From Actinomycetota bacterium (GTDB lineage Bacteria > Actinomycetota > Thermoleophilia > Solirubrobacterales > Solirubrobacteraceae): DNA of 16,705 bases. The translations under genes and the position numbers were made by a program. Under the pieces are notes generated by a model. It was given only the letters and a program-made list of their open reading frames with translations. It was not told the DNA's origin and did not search any database. Of the stretch, positions 1 through 6,558 are shown piece after piece; positions within the stretch are counted from its first letter, which is position 1; each line of letters begins with the position of its first letter. The stretch is taken from contig WLNX01000015.1 of the NCBI GenBank assembly GCA_009699565.1, forward strand, positions 1 to 16,705, given 5' to 3'.

Positions 1-161
1 CCAAGCCCGCTGTTTGCCCCCGTTACTGCGCAGATCTTTCCGGTCAGGTCTGCATCGACCGGCTCGAGCAGTCCCAGCGACCTCCTGGCGGCCCATCCCG
101 CTCGCGAGAAGCCGGGCGCAATCGTCAGGTCGAGCAGATTGTCGGCGAGCCCGCGAATCAT
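1..161 (-). CDS. Short-chain dehydrogenase/reductase, N-terminal part (runs off the left edge)
   Basis: The first 53 codons of a minus-strand gene are present; the rest lies beyond base 1. The translation begins MIRGLADNLLDLTIAPGFSR and reaches VTGANSGLG at about residues 44-52. This is the glycine-rich TGxxxGxG dinucleotide-binding loop of the SDR Rossmann fold, which binds NAD(P)H. An N-terminal stretch of about 40 residues with a G-(Y/W)-x-A-A-R-like segment before the Rossmann strand resembles the layout of DHRS12-type SDRs; substrate unknown. The start is fixed because an in-frame TGA lies two codons upstream (165-167). The gene follows the ABM-fold gene after 42 bases and is probably co-transcribed with it. 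There is no good Shine-Dalgarno sequence. Family call is fairly safe; function beyond NAD(P)-dependent oxidoreductase cannot be given. Confidence 0.72.
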   Translation of the reverse strand, partial: MIRGLADNLLDLTIAPGFSRAGWAARRSLGLLEPVDADLTGKICAVTGANSGL

Positions 162-203
162 GCCTCAGACGGTAGCCGCCTGCGGCGACTCACAGGCGCC
201 GAG

Positions 204-530
204 TTAGCCGCGGATGGTGCCCTTCGCGCTGTCGCCAATTCCGAGCGATTCACAGAAGACAATCTGTGGCGGTTCGGCTGCGATTGAAGCGGCGAGCGCC
301 CCGAGCTCGGCCATGTGCGGCTGCTGGACGTGCTGATTGAGCGCATCCTGCGATTCCCATCTCTCGACAAAGACGAGCGTGTTCGGGTCATTGATGTCCC
401 GGTGAAGGGCATATGAGAGGCAGCCCTCCTGCTCGTGAACCTTCTCGATGATTGGGGTCAGACCGGCTATTGCCGTGTCGGCCTCTCCGTCGTTCACTTT
501 GATCGTTGCAACAACCAGAATCTCGCTCAT
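204..530 (-). CDS. Antibiotic-biosynthesis-monooxygenase (ABM)-fold protein, YgiN-like
   Basis: A 108-residue protein with the small ferredoxin-like ABM fold, which normally works as a homodimer. Family features visible are the first strand ILVVATIKVNDG, a GCLSYALHRD segment (about 36-45), LVFVERWES (about 52-60) and the following ALNQHVQQPHM with its conserved histidine. Members oxidise quinols or polyketide-type phenols without a metal or flavin, while others only bind ligands, so the substrate is unknown. It is the first gene of a likely two-gene unit with the downstream SDR. A TAGTGT -10-like box ends six bases before the ATG and no Shine-Dalgarno is present, which suggests a leaderless message. 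It is divergent from the PASTA lipoprotein gene. Confidence 0.82.
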   Translation of the reverse strand: MSEILVVATIKVNDGEADTAIAGLTPIIEKVHEQEGCLSYALHRDINDPNTLVFVERWESQDALNQHVQQPHMAELGALAASIAAEPPQIVFCESLGIGDSAKGTIRG

Positions 531-536
531 GGGATG

Positions 537-542
537 ACACTA
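537..542 (-). promoter_or_regulatory. -10 box for the ABM-fold gene, leaderless arrangement
   Basis: On the minus strand TAGTGT is followed by six bases and then the ATG at 530, so the predicted transcription start coincides with the start codon. No convincing -35 box was found at 16-18 bases. The box fits the actinobacterial TANNNT pattern. Confidence 0.4.
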
Positions 543-623
543 CCGCTGGAACCGGCTCTTGGGAACGGTGAGGTGTCCAGTGTGGGCAGAGGACTTGACC
601 TCCTGCCGTGGTACTAAACCGCC

Positions 624-1838
624 ATGAAAACTATTCCAAGCTTCTCCCGATCCAATACCCCGAAGGCGCGTCGCCCGATGGCGCTCGCTTCCGTGGCAAC
701 GGCGGCCGTCGCCTTCGCGCTAGTCGTTGGCGGCTGCGGCGACAAGACCGAGGTGGTCCCGAACACCGTTGACCAGAGCGTCGAAGTTGCGCAGCAGATG
801 CTGAGCGACAAGGGTTTCCAGTCCACGGTCACCCGCGTCACTAGCAACCAGTTGGCAAACGAGGTCCTCAAGCAGTCGCCAGTTGGCGGCACCGACGCCA
901 AGACCAGCGAGAAGATCGCGCTGACTGTCTCAAACGGCCCGGGTGACGGAATTGTTCCCGATGTAGCCGGTGACGCAGCCGACCGCGCCGAGCGAGAGCT
1001 TCGCAACGCCGACTTCGAACCAGTCGTCAAGGAGGTCTACAGCTCCGTGCATGAAGCGGGCTTTGCAGTTGGGACGAACCCGGCTGCAGGCACCGACATG
1101 CAAAAGGAGACGAAGGTCACTCTAAATGTCTCCCGCGGGCCACGCCACAGCAGCGTCCCTGACGTGATTGGGCTTTCCGAGAACAACGCCGACGCTGCTC
1201 TCACTAACGCCGGCTTCCGCGTTGATCACGCCTTCAAGGTCGCAAACAAGACCCCCGGCTCAATCATCGCTCAAGATCCTGTCGGCGGAGTATCAGCCGC
1301 CATCGGTTCGAGCGTCCAGGTTGTGATTGACCGCAAGCCGGTCAAGGTGACGGTTCCAAACGCAGTCGGCCTGACACAGGCCGAAGGCGACCGCAAGCTG
1401 CAGAACGCGGGCCTTGACGCCGTCTACTCGACAAAGATCGTGTCGAGTGCCTCGCAGAACGGGATCGTCTTGGCCGAGTCGCCTGGAGCCGGCAGCAAGG
1501 TAAACGAGGGGACAAACGTTGCCCTCACGATTGGCAGGTACAAGCGCCCGACTCCGCCGGTGCCGCCGGTGCCGCCGGGACCGAGCTCGATCGTCAAGCA
1601 GTTCAACCTCAAGGCCGACCAGACGAAGACCTACACCGTCGTATGGTCCTCGGGCCAGTGCCCTGGGGGAACCGGCAACGCCGTCCTGAGTGGAGATGGC
1701 GGCGGAAGCGCGATGAGCGGAGCCCAGATCACCGATCAGGGACCGGCGGGCAAGCGCTCGTACTACGCGACGACGCAGACCTCGGACATCACCAGTCCGG
1801 TCACGCTGAAGATCACGATCACCTGCCTGGTTCAGTAA
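624..1838 (+). CDS. PASTA-repeat lipoprotein (four repeats plus C-terminal domain)
   Basis: A 404-residue exported protein. A basic n-region (KARR) and hydrophobic stretch (20-35) end in VVGGC with Cys38, a plausible lipobox, so the mature protein should be membrane-anchored outside the cell. Four consecutive PASTA repeats follow, at about 42-106, 109-173, 176-237 and 241-304. Each has a VP(D/N)xxG-type start, an A-x-x-x-L-x-x-x-G-F helix and a P-x-x-G-x-x-hydrophobic end. A proline linker (PPVPPVPPGP) leads to an about 80-residue C-terminal domain with two cysteines that I do not recognise. PASTA repeats bind peptidoglycan fragments or beta-lactams and normally sit on PknB-type kinases or penicillin-binding proteins; here no kinase or transpeptidase domain is attached. 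The start codon lacks a clear Shine-Dalgarno. It converges with apbE, 12 bases apart. Confidence 0.85.
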   Translation: MKTIPSFSRSNTPKARRPMALASVATAAVAFALVVGGCGDKTEVVPNTVDQSVEVAQQMLSDKGFQSTVTRVTSNQLANEVLKQSPVGGTDAKTSEKIALTVSNGPGDGIVPDVAGDAADRAERELRNADFEPVVKEVYSSVHEAGFAVGTNPAAGTDMQKETKVTLNVSRGPRHSSVPDVIGLSENNADAALTNAGFRVDHAFKVANKTPGSIIAQDPVGGVSAAIGSSVQVVIDRKPVKVTVPNAVGLTQAEGDRKLQNAGLDAVYSTKIVSSASQNGIVLAESPGAGSKVNEGTNVALTIGRYKRPTPPVPPVPPGPSSIVKQFNLKADQTKTYTVVWSSGQCPGGTGNAVLSGDGGGSAMSGAQITDQGPAGKRSYYATTQTSDITSPVTLKITITCLVQ

Positions 1839-1850
1839 CCGCCAGTCAGC

Positions 1851-2819
1851 TCAACCGGTGCCGGGGCGTGCGATGACGCGCTCCGGCACCCGGTAGGGCC
1901 TGCTTCCGGCGACCCAGTCGACGGCGCCGTCGCGGCCGACGATCATCCCGGTCGCCGAACTCTCTGGAAGCAGTTCCATCGCCCGCTCCCGGCCGCTGAG
2001 AAAGGCGGCTTTGGAAAGCGCTTCGGCCCGCCAGCCGTCATCGGCAATTACCGTTACCGACGCGATGTCCGAGTTGGCGGGACGGCCGCTGGCGGGATCG
2101 AGAAGATGATGGCGCTCCTCGTCGCCGTCGCGCCATCTGCGGCCTTGAGACGAGCTTGTGACCAGGGCCGTGTCGCCCTCGAGCCTGAAGCGAGCGGCGG
2201 GAGGCCCGAGCGGGTCGAAAGGGTTGTCGACGTCGACCCGCCACCCGCCTGTCGGAGACCGGCCGGCGCTGCGCAGGTCTCCGCCAAGATTGACCAGAGC
2301 GCCCGGCGCGCCCGCCTCGACCAGCGCCGTGGCGACAATGTCCGCGGCCAGCCCCTTGCCTATCCCTCCGGAATCGATCCCGCGATCGCTTGTCAGAGCA
2401 ACGGTTCCGCCGCCGCGGTCTACGGTGACCCCGGGCTCCTCCCGGCCTCCGCTTCTATGCGAAGCCTTGTTGTCACTTGCGGGAGCCTGGGGCGGGAGCG
2501 CCTCCAGATCCTTGAAGGTGCGGTCGTATCCCAGCGCGACGAGATCGCCGAGGACGGTCGGGTCGAACAGCCCTCCCGTGATGCGCCAGCCTTCTACGGC
2601 CTTCTCAACGAGGTCGATCGTTTCCGGCGACGCCGCGACTGCGCCGCCACCCGCAGCGTTGATGCGCGAGACCTCGCTGTCCGGCAGAAAGCGGCTCCAC
2701 AGGCGCTCCAACTCCTGCACTCTTGAGATCGCCAGCGCCGCGTGCTGCGGGTCGGCACCCCCGTAGATGACGTGGACGCCGGTGCCCATCGCATCGAACG
2801 AGAGCGAAGTCAGCTGCAT
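1851..2819 (-). CDS. apbE: FAD:protein FMN transferase (ApbE family)
   Basis: A 322-residue ApbE-family protein. The family transfers FMN from FAD to a Thr/Ser of target proteins, outside the membrane in many bacteria, with Mg2+. Motifs seen in order: FDAMGT near the N-terminus (8-13), SRFLPDSEVSRIN (42-54), GGLFDPTVL (82-90), GIGKGLAADI (152-161), LVNLGGDLR (175-183), VTSSSQGRRW (220-229) and HHLLDPASGRP (237-247), then a WRAEALSKAAF helix matching the metal-binding ADALSTA region. Size is normal for the family. No lipobox or signal peptide is apparent, so it may act in the cytoplasm or be exported with another route. It follows the small lipoprotein gene by 41 bases and is probably co-transcribed with it. 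No obvious flavinylation target (an S/T-G-A-T-type acceptor motif) is encoded in the window. Confidence 0.9.
   Translation of the reverse strand: MQLTSLSFDAMGTGVHVIYGGADPQHAALAISRVQELERLWSRFLPDSEVSRINAAGGGAVAASPETIDLVEKAVEGWRITGGLFDPTVLGDLVALGYDRTFKDLEALPPQAPASDNKASHRSGGREEPGVTVDRGGGTVALTSDRGIDSGGIGKGLAADIVATALVEAGAPGALVNLGGDLRSAGRSPTGGWRVDVDNPFDPLGPPAARFRLEGDTALVTSSSQGRRWRDGDEERHHLLDPASGRPANSDIASVTVIADDGWRAEALSKAAFLSGRERAMELLPESSATGMIVGRDGAVDWVAGSRPYRVPERVIARPGTG
1857..1890. terminator. Possible hairpin between the convergent PASTA lipoprotein and apbE genes
   Basis: GGTGCCGG (1857-1864) and CCGGCACC (1883-1890) form an exact eight-base inverted repeat with an 18-base loop. It lies just past the PASTA stop codon and inside the 3' end of apbE. 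There is no T-run. It could terminate the plus-strand message, but the large loop and coding location keep this weak. Confidence 0.25.
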
Positions 2820-2860
2820 TGCCCTACCCCGCCCCGACTACGGCCGCTGGCCGCGCGCGG

Positions 2861-3418
2861 TCAGCTCCATCGAGAGCGCGAGTGGTTCCGGTTCTCGTTG
2901 TATCCGCTGCCACCTGAGCCAGTGTGCGCGTCTGAGCTGAGGTCCTCGCAGATCGAGCCCGAACCGGATCCGGAGCAGGCCTCGAAGTAGGTCGTGTGGC
3001 CCTTCTGACCGCCGGCCTGCACCGCGAAGTACTCGCCGTCCTTCTTGGCGCGAAGTCCGTAGTTGGAGCCCCCGTACGGGCCCCATCCGCCGCCGCCTCC
3101 GCTGTCCTTGGTGATCGACCAGCCCGCCGAGGAGGCTTCCTGCTTGTAGGCCGCGACCACTTCGGCGGGGGTCTTGTCGGAGTTGGAGTAGCGGACGTAT
3201 TCGACGCCGCTGCGATCGCTTGAGTTGAGCTGATCCGAGCCGGAAGGCGCGCTGAGCGCGATGCCGCCCTTGGTGGTCGAAGAGTCGGAGGACTTGGTGG
3301 TCGTCCCGCCTGAGGACTCCTGGACGACGGTGGTGGTTGTCGAAGATCCCCCGCAGGCTGCGAGTACGACGGCGGCGCAGCCAACAAGTGACGCTCCAAC
3401 AAACTTGAATGCCTTCAT
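2861..3418 (-). CDS. Small Ser/Gly/Thr-rich lipoprotein of unknown function
   Basis: A 185-residue predicted lipoprotein. The signal sequence (MKAFKFVGASLVGCAAVVLA) ends in LAAC with Cys22, a canonical lipobox. A low-complexity linker of S, T, G and K covers about residues 23-52. A small domain follows (about 60-155) with VEYVRYSNSDKTPAEVVAAY and SAGWSI, which resembles the single-domain sensor-like lipoproteins that pair a short helix with a beta sheet. A glycine-rich stretch (GGGGGWGPYGG) and two C-terminal cysteines (about 148 and 157) are present. I do not recognise the family. The start is supported by GGAGGG upstream and by the promoter at 3451-3479. It is upstream of apbE and probably in the same operon. 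Confidence 0.75.
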   Translation of the reverse strand: MKAFKFVGASLVGCAAVVLAACGGSSTTTTVVQESSGGTTTKSSDSSTTKGGIALSAPSGSDQLNSSDRSGVEYVRYSNSDKTPAEVVAAYKQEASSAGWSITKDSGGGGGWGPYGGSNYGLRAKKDGEYFAVQAGGQKGHTTYFEACSGSGSGSICEDLSSDAHTGSGGSGYNENRNHSRSRWS

Positions 3419-3450
3419 CCGACCCTCCGGAGGTTCGTAGTTGAACTGCG

Positions 3451-3479
3451 ACAGTAATTACGCCTCAGCAGGCTGTCAA
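3451..3479 (-). promoter_or_regulatory. Promoter of the lipoprotein-apbE unit
   Basis: Reading the minus strand, a perfect TTGACA -35 (3474-3479) is followed by 17 bases and TACTGT (3451-3456, TANNNT). The predicted transcript starts near 3444, leaving about 25 bases of leader including GGAGGG (Shine-Dalgarno) before the ATG at 3418. It sits between the S15 hydrolase stop and the lipoprotein start, so the two genes have separate promoters. Confidence 0.65.
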
Positions 3480-3484
3480 CCGGG

Positions 3485-5740
3485 TTAGCCGCCGTTGCTT
3501 GCGGCGGTGTACTCGCGGCTCGGCTGGCCGCGAAGCGCCGTCGGAGCAGGGCGCGGAGTCCCCTTGGCGGTTGCGCCAGCGATCACAGGCAGCAGGATCT
3601 TTGAGGGCTGAGCTCCGCCGAGCGAGATCGTGTTTGTGGCCGTGCCGTCGTCGATCGTGGCGAACTTCCAGATCGCGCGGTCACCTCCGGCAGCCTCCAG
3701 CGTCACTCGGATCTTTGAGCCGGCACGGAAGGCGTGGGCGACCGGGAAGAGAGGCACCCTCACACTCGTGAAGACGCCCGCGGGAAGGAACGCCGCGTCC
3801 TTCTTCAGGTGGGTCGGGAACGGATCCAGCGCCGTCGACTTCTTGGCGTCAAGTTTGCGATGGGACGCCCGCAGCCAGCCGTTCTGGATGTAGGTCTCCT
3901 TGCCGTCGGGGCGCACCTCGCTGAGCGTGACCTGGAGGTCGGTGTCGCGCGCCGAACTCTTGAGGAAGAGGTCGATACTTGAAGTACCTGCAATCACGAT
4001 GTCGCTGCCAAGTGCAGCGGTGGTGAAACCGATGCCCTTGCCGGAGGCTAGAGGTGTCCAGTCATAACGGGGCTGAGCCTTCCAGTCGTCCCCGGCGCCC
4101 TCGCCATAGAGGGTCTGCAGGGGCCGCGCCGAAGGATCTGACAGGTATGACGCAGTCGTAGCGGAGCCTGGCTTGGCGCTCGTCATCGTGCCGTCCGGGC
4201 CGAAGTAATAGGTCTTTGCCTTGACCTGACGGATCGGCCACGAGTCGTAGCCGAGGTCCCAGGTCGCGCCGATCGAGCCGAGCCCTTCGGGTCCGGCGCC
4301 GTTGTCCATCATCAGACGAACGCGCGGGTCGCGCTTGAAGATCGCCTTTGCGGCCTTGACATTGGTCATCTCAGCAAAGCGCGACTGCAGCACCGGCGCC
4401 GCCGGAGCGTTCGCAAGCACTGCGTACAGGCCGCTGCTGAGGCTGATCACGGAGTTGGAGATCTTCGGGATGCGATCAGCGACGAACAGGTTAAGGAACT
4501 CAACCCAGCGCGTCAGCGTTGACGGCCCGAGCGAGTCGCAGTGGACCCCGTTCTGCAGCGAGAGCCAGACGTTGGGGTTCTTCTTCAGCGCCGCGAGGCT
4601 CTCAACAAAATGGCCGCCGGTCTGCTCGTCCTGGTACTGGCCGATCAGGAAAGTTGGAACCTTGATCTTGCTGACCCATGCGCCCGGAGAGCGCTGGTCA
4701 AACTCGCCCGGGGTCCGATACGGGTTCTCGTCGATCACCTTGATCGCGTCCCGCGTCTGGAGGCGCAGCTTCTGGTTGGCAATGCAGTTGACGTCACCGG
4801 CGTTGACGAGCGCCTTGGCCCACGGCTGGCCACCCTCGGGAGCCGGCTCGGCGTCGGACATCCGCTCGCGAACCCACGACAGCGCGAACCCGGAGTTGTT
4901 GATTCCCCCGGGATATCCGGTGGCCGTGTAGGTGTCGTCCGTCACCGACATCGGGGCGATGGCAGCGAGATGAGGGGGCTGCGTGCCCGCTGTGAAGAGC
5001 TGAGTGATGCCCGAGAACGAGATTCCGGCCATTCCCACCTTGTGCCCCTTGACCCAGGACTGGGCGGCAACCGTCTCGATTGCGTCGTACCCGTCATATG
5101 TGGTCGGCAGGCCAAAGAGGTCAAACGCTCCGCCGGAGCAGCCAGAGCCGCGCATCTGAACGCTGACCACGGCAAACCCGAGCAGCGGCGAGATCAGCGC
5201 GCCAACGGCGGTCGAGGACGCGGGAGCGAGCGGGTCGGAGCCTGCCAGCGGGAACTTGTGCGGCGCGGCCGTCTGGTAACCGGAATACTCGACGATGGTC
5301 GGGAAGGGGCCTTCATCCAGTGACTTCTTCCCGGAGGGAAGGCGCACCGTCATCGCGATCTCGATGCCGTCGCGCACCTTCACGTAGTTCAGCCCCGCCT
5401 TCAGTTTCTTCTTCTTGAAGAAGGATGCCGCCGGGTTCGACTTGGTGCTGAGGACCTTGAACTTCGGCGTTAGCGTCGAGCCGGCGCGAACTCGGTAGTT
5501 GCTGCCGGCTGAGACGTCGAGAAAGATGTAGCTGCCGAAGCGGTCTGTCGTGCCGCTCTGGATCGCCTTGCCTCGGGCGTTAAGCAGCGAAACCTTCTGA
5601 TCCGGCTGCGCTCCTAGGACATAGGCTTGGCCAATGCTGCCGTTGGCCGATAGGCCGGCTGCGCCGGCGGGAACCGCGGCGAATGCCGCGACAGCCACCG
5701 CAGCGATTGAACCGATTGCCAACGTCCGAACTTTGAGCAT
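3485..5740 (-). CDS. Secreted S15/CocE-NonD family alpha/beta hydrolase
   Basis: A 751-residue secreted hydrolase. An N-terminal signal peptide (residues 1-28, ending PAGAAG) is followed by a small beta-sandwich segment (about 30-95, with the G-x-Y-x-F ... G-x-x-Y-x-V pattern of carboxypeptidase-regulatory-like domains). The S15 catalytic domain begins near 118 (VKVRDGIEIAMTVRLP). Candidate triad: Ser241 in GISFSG, Asp371 in GQYQDEQ and His400 in NGVHCD; QMRGSGCSGG (195-204) is the usual oxyanion-side loop. A PepX C-terminal jelly-roll domain follows (about 520-730). Relatives cleave X-Pro dipeptides, esters (cocaine esterase) or acyl-amino groups, and the substrate here is unknown. The start is supported by GGAGGGG five bases before the ATG. 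Monocistronic, divergent from the Sap-like gene. Confidence 0.88.
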   Translation of the reverse strand: MLKVRTLAIGSIAAVAVAAFAAVPAGAAGLSANGSIGQAYVLGAQPDQKVSLLNARGKAIQSGTTDRFGSYIFLDVSAGSNYRVRAGSTLTPKFKVLSTKSNPAASFFKKKKLKAGLNYVKVRDGIEIAMTVRLPSGKKSLDEGPFPTIVEYSGYQTAAPHKFPLAGSDPLAPASSTAVGALISPLLGFAVVSVQMRGSGCSGGAFDLFGLPTTYDGYDAIETVAAQSWVKGHKVGMAGISFSGITQLFTAGTQPPHLAAIAPMSVTDDTYTATGYPGGINNSGFALSWVRERMSDAEPAPEGGQPWAKALVNAGDVNCIANQKLRLQTRDAIKVIDENPYRTPGEFDQRSPGAWVSKIKVPTFLIGQYQDEQTGGHFVESLAALKKNPNVWLSLQNGVHCDSLGPSTLTRWVEFLNLFVADRIPKISNSVISLSSGLYAVLANAPAAPVLQSRFAEMTNVKAAKAIFKRDPRVRLMMDNGAGPEGLGSIGATWDLGYDSWPIRQVKAKTYYFGPDGTMTSAKPGSATTASYLSDPSARPLQTLYGEGAGDDWKAQPRYDWTPLASGKGIGFTTAALGSDIVIAGTSSIDLFLKSSARDTDLQVTLSEVRPDGKETYIQNGWLRASHRKLDAKKSTALDPFPTHLKKDAAFLPAGVFTSVRVPLFPVAHAFRAGSKIRVTLEAAGGDRAIWKFATIDDGTATNTISLGGAQPSKILLPVIAGATAKGTPRPAPTALRGQPSREYTAASNGG

Positions 5741-5844
5741 CTACCCCTCCAAGGGTTGAGGCGAGGGTTATCGCCGTTCGCGGAGACTACCGGGGTGGCA
5801 AGCGCCTGGGCGCCACCAACTCGTGGCGTGCCCCGCGACCACGG

Positions 5845-5850
5845 CTAGGC
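5845..5850 (+). promoter_or_regulatory. -10 box for the Sap/GAP-like gene, leaderless arrangement
   Basis: TAGGCT is followed by eight bases and then the GTG at 5859; no Shine-Dalgarno precedes that GTG. This fits a leaderless transcript starting at the GTG. No convincing -35 is visible. It supports choosing 5859 rather than the upstream in-frame GTG at 5823 as the start. Confidence 0.45.
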
Positions 5851-5858
5851 TCCGCTGC

Positions 5859-6506
5859 GTGAACCACTTAAGCGAGTCGTTAGTTCTCGCGCTCGGAGCG
5901 GCGGTAAGTCCAATACCGCTGACCATCTCGATCCTGCTGTTGACCTCGCCCGACCGCGGCCGTGCGAAGGCGATTGCCTTTGCGGCCGGCCAGATCCTGG
6001 CGCTTGCAGTGATCTCGGTCGCCGCGGCGCTGCTGCTGCAGAAGGCGCTCGGAACCACGCACCGCCACTCAAAGGCAAGCGGCTCGATCGACATCGTCCT
6101 CGGCGTCATCCTGCTGGTCGCGGCCGCACGGAAGCTGCTGACCAAGCCGAAGCCGAAGCCAGAGAAGCCTCAAAAGAAGCAGCGCTCGCTGGCGGCCGAG
6201 TTCATCTTCGGAGCCGGCCTGATGGCCGTCAACTTAGAAACGCTGGCGCTCGTACTGGCATCGATCAAGGAGCTCGTCTCAAGCAAGACCGGCATCGTCA
6301 CCGAAGGACTGGTTCTGCTTGCAATCGTCCTGATCGTGACCGTCTCGGCGACGCTGCCTCCGCTTATGACCTTCATCTTCCCGAAGCAGTCCGACCGCGC
6401 GCTGGCGTGGCTCAACGACCAGACGAAGAGGCACTCGCGGGGAATCAGTGCCGGCTTCCTGATCGTTTTTGGCGCCTACCTGCTGTACAAGGGAATCACC
6501 GCCTAG
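5859..6506 (+). CDS. Sap/GAP-family six-helix membrane protein
   Basis: A 215-residue integral membrane protein when started at the GTG at 5859; an in-frame GTG at 5823 would add 12 non-hydrophobic residues and has the -10 box inside it. The sequence has about six hydrophobic segments: 7-30, 38-60, 74-90, a charged cytoplasmic loop rich in KPKPKPEKPQKK, then about 119-140, 150-175 and 195-213. LALGAAVSPIPLTISILLL near the start and FIFGAGLMAVNLETLALVLA in the middle match the GAP (Sap, sulfolipid-1-addressing protein) family typical of Actinobacteria. These proteins are proposed to help export glycolipids or related compounds, but their activity is not settled. It is followed by the PhyH gene after 52 bases. 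Confidence 0.72.
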   Translation: MNHLSESLVLALGAAVSPIPLTISILLLTSPDRGRAKAIAFAAGQILALAVISVAAALLLQKALGTTHRHSKASGSIDIVLGVILLVAAARKLLTKPKPKPEKPQKKQRSLAAEFIFGAGLMAVNLETLALVLASIKELVSSKTGIVTEGLVLLAIVLIVTVSATLPPLMTFIFPKQSDRALAWLNDQTKRHSRGISAGFLIVFGAYLLYKGITA

Positions 6507-6522
6507 CGGCCTCCCGATCTCC

Positions 6523-6552
6523 TTGCATCGCCTGCTCGCGACATGCGAGAAT
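6523..6552 (+). promoter_or_regulatory. Promoter for the PhyH-flavin reductase pair, leaderless arrangement
   Basis: TTGCAT (6523-6528), 18 bases, then GAGAAT (6547-6552), followed by six bases and the ATG at 6559. No Shine-Dalgarno is present ahead of that ATG, so a leaderless message is likely. Box matches are moderate. Confidence 0.42.
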
Positions 6553-6558
6553 CGGCTG

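Noticed and set aside
1557..1580. Tandem GCCGCCGGT repeats in the PASTA lipoprotein gene
   Set aside because: They simply encode the Pro-Val-Pro linker; too short to call a repeat element.
4541..5323. Long plus-strand open frame (260 codons) opposite the S15 hydrolase
   Set aside because: It is an antisense shadow of a well-supported gene, arginine/glycine-rich with no recognisable domain and no ribosome binding site.
5794..5817. GGTGGC/GCCACC inverted repeat between the S15 and Sap-like genes
   Set aside because: Only six base pairs with a 12-base loop in GC-rich DNA, and no position relative to a promoter that would make it informative.
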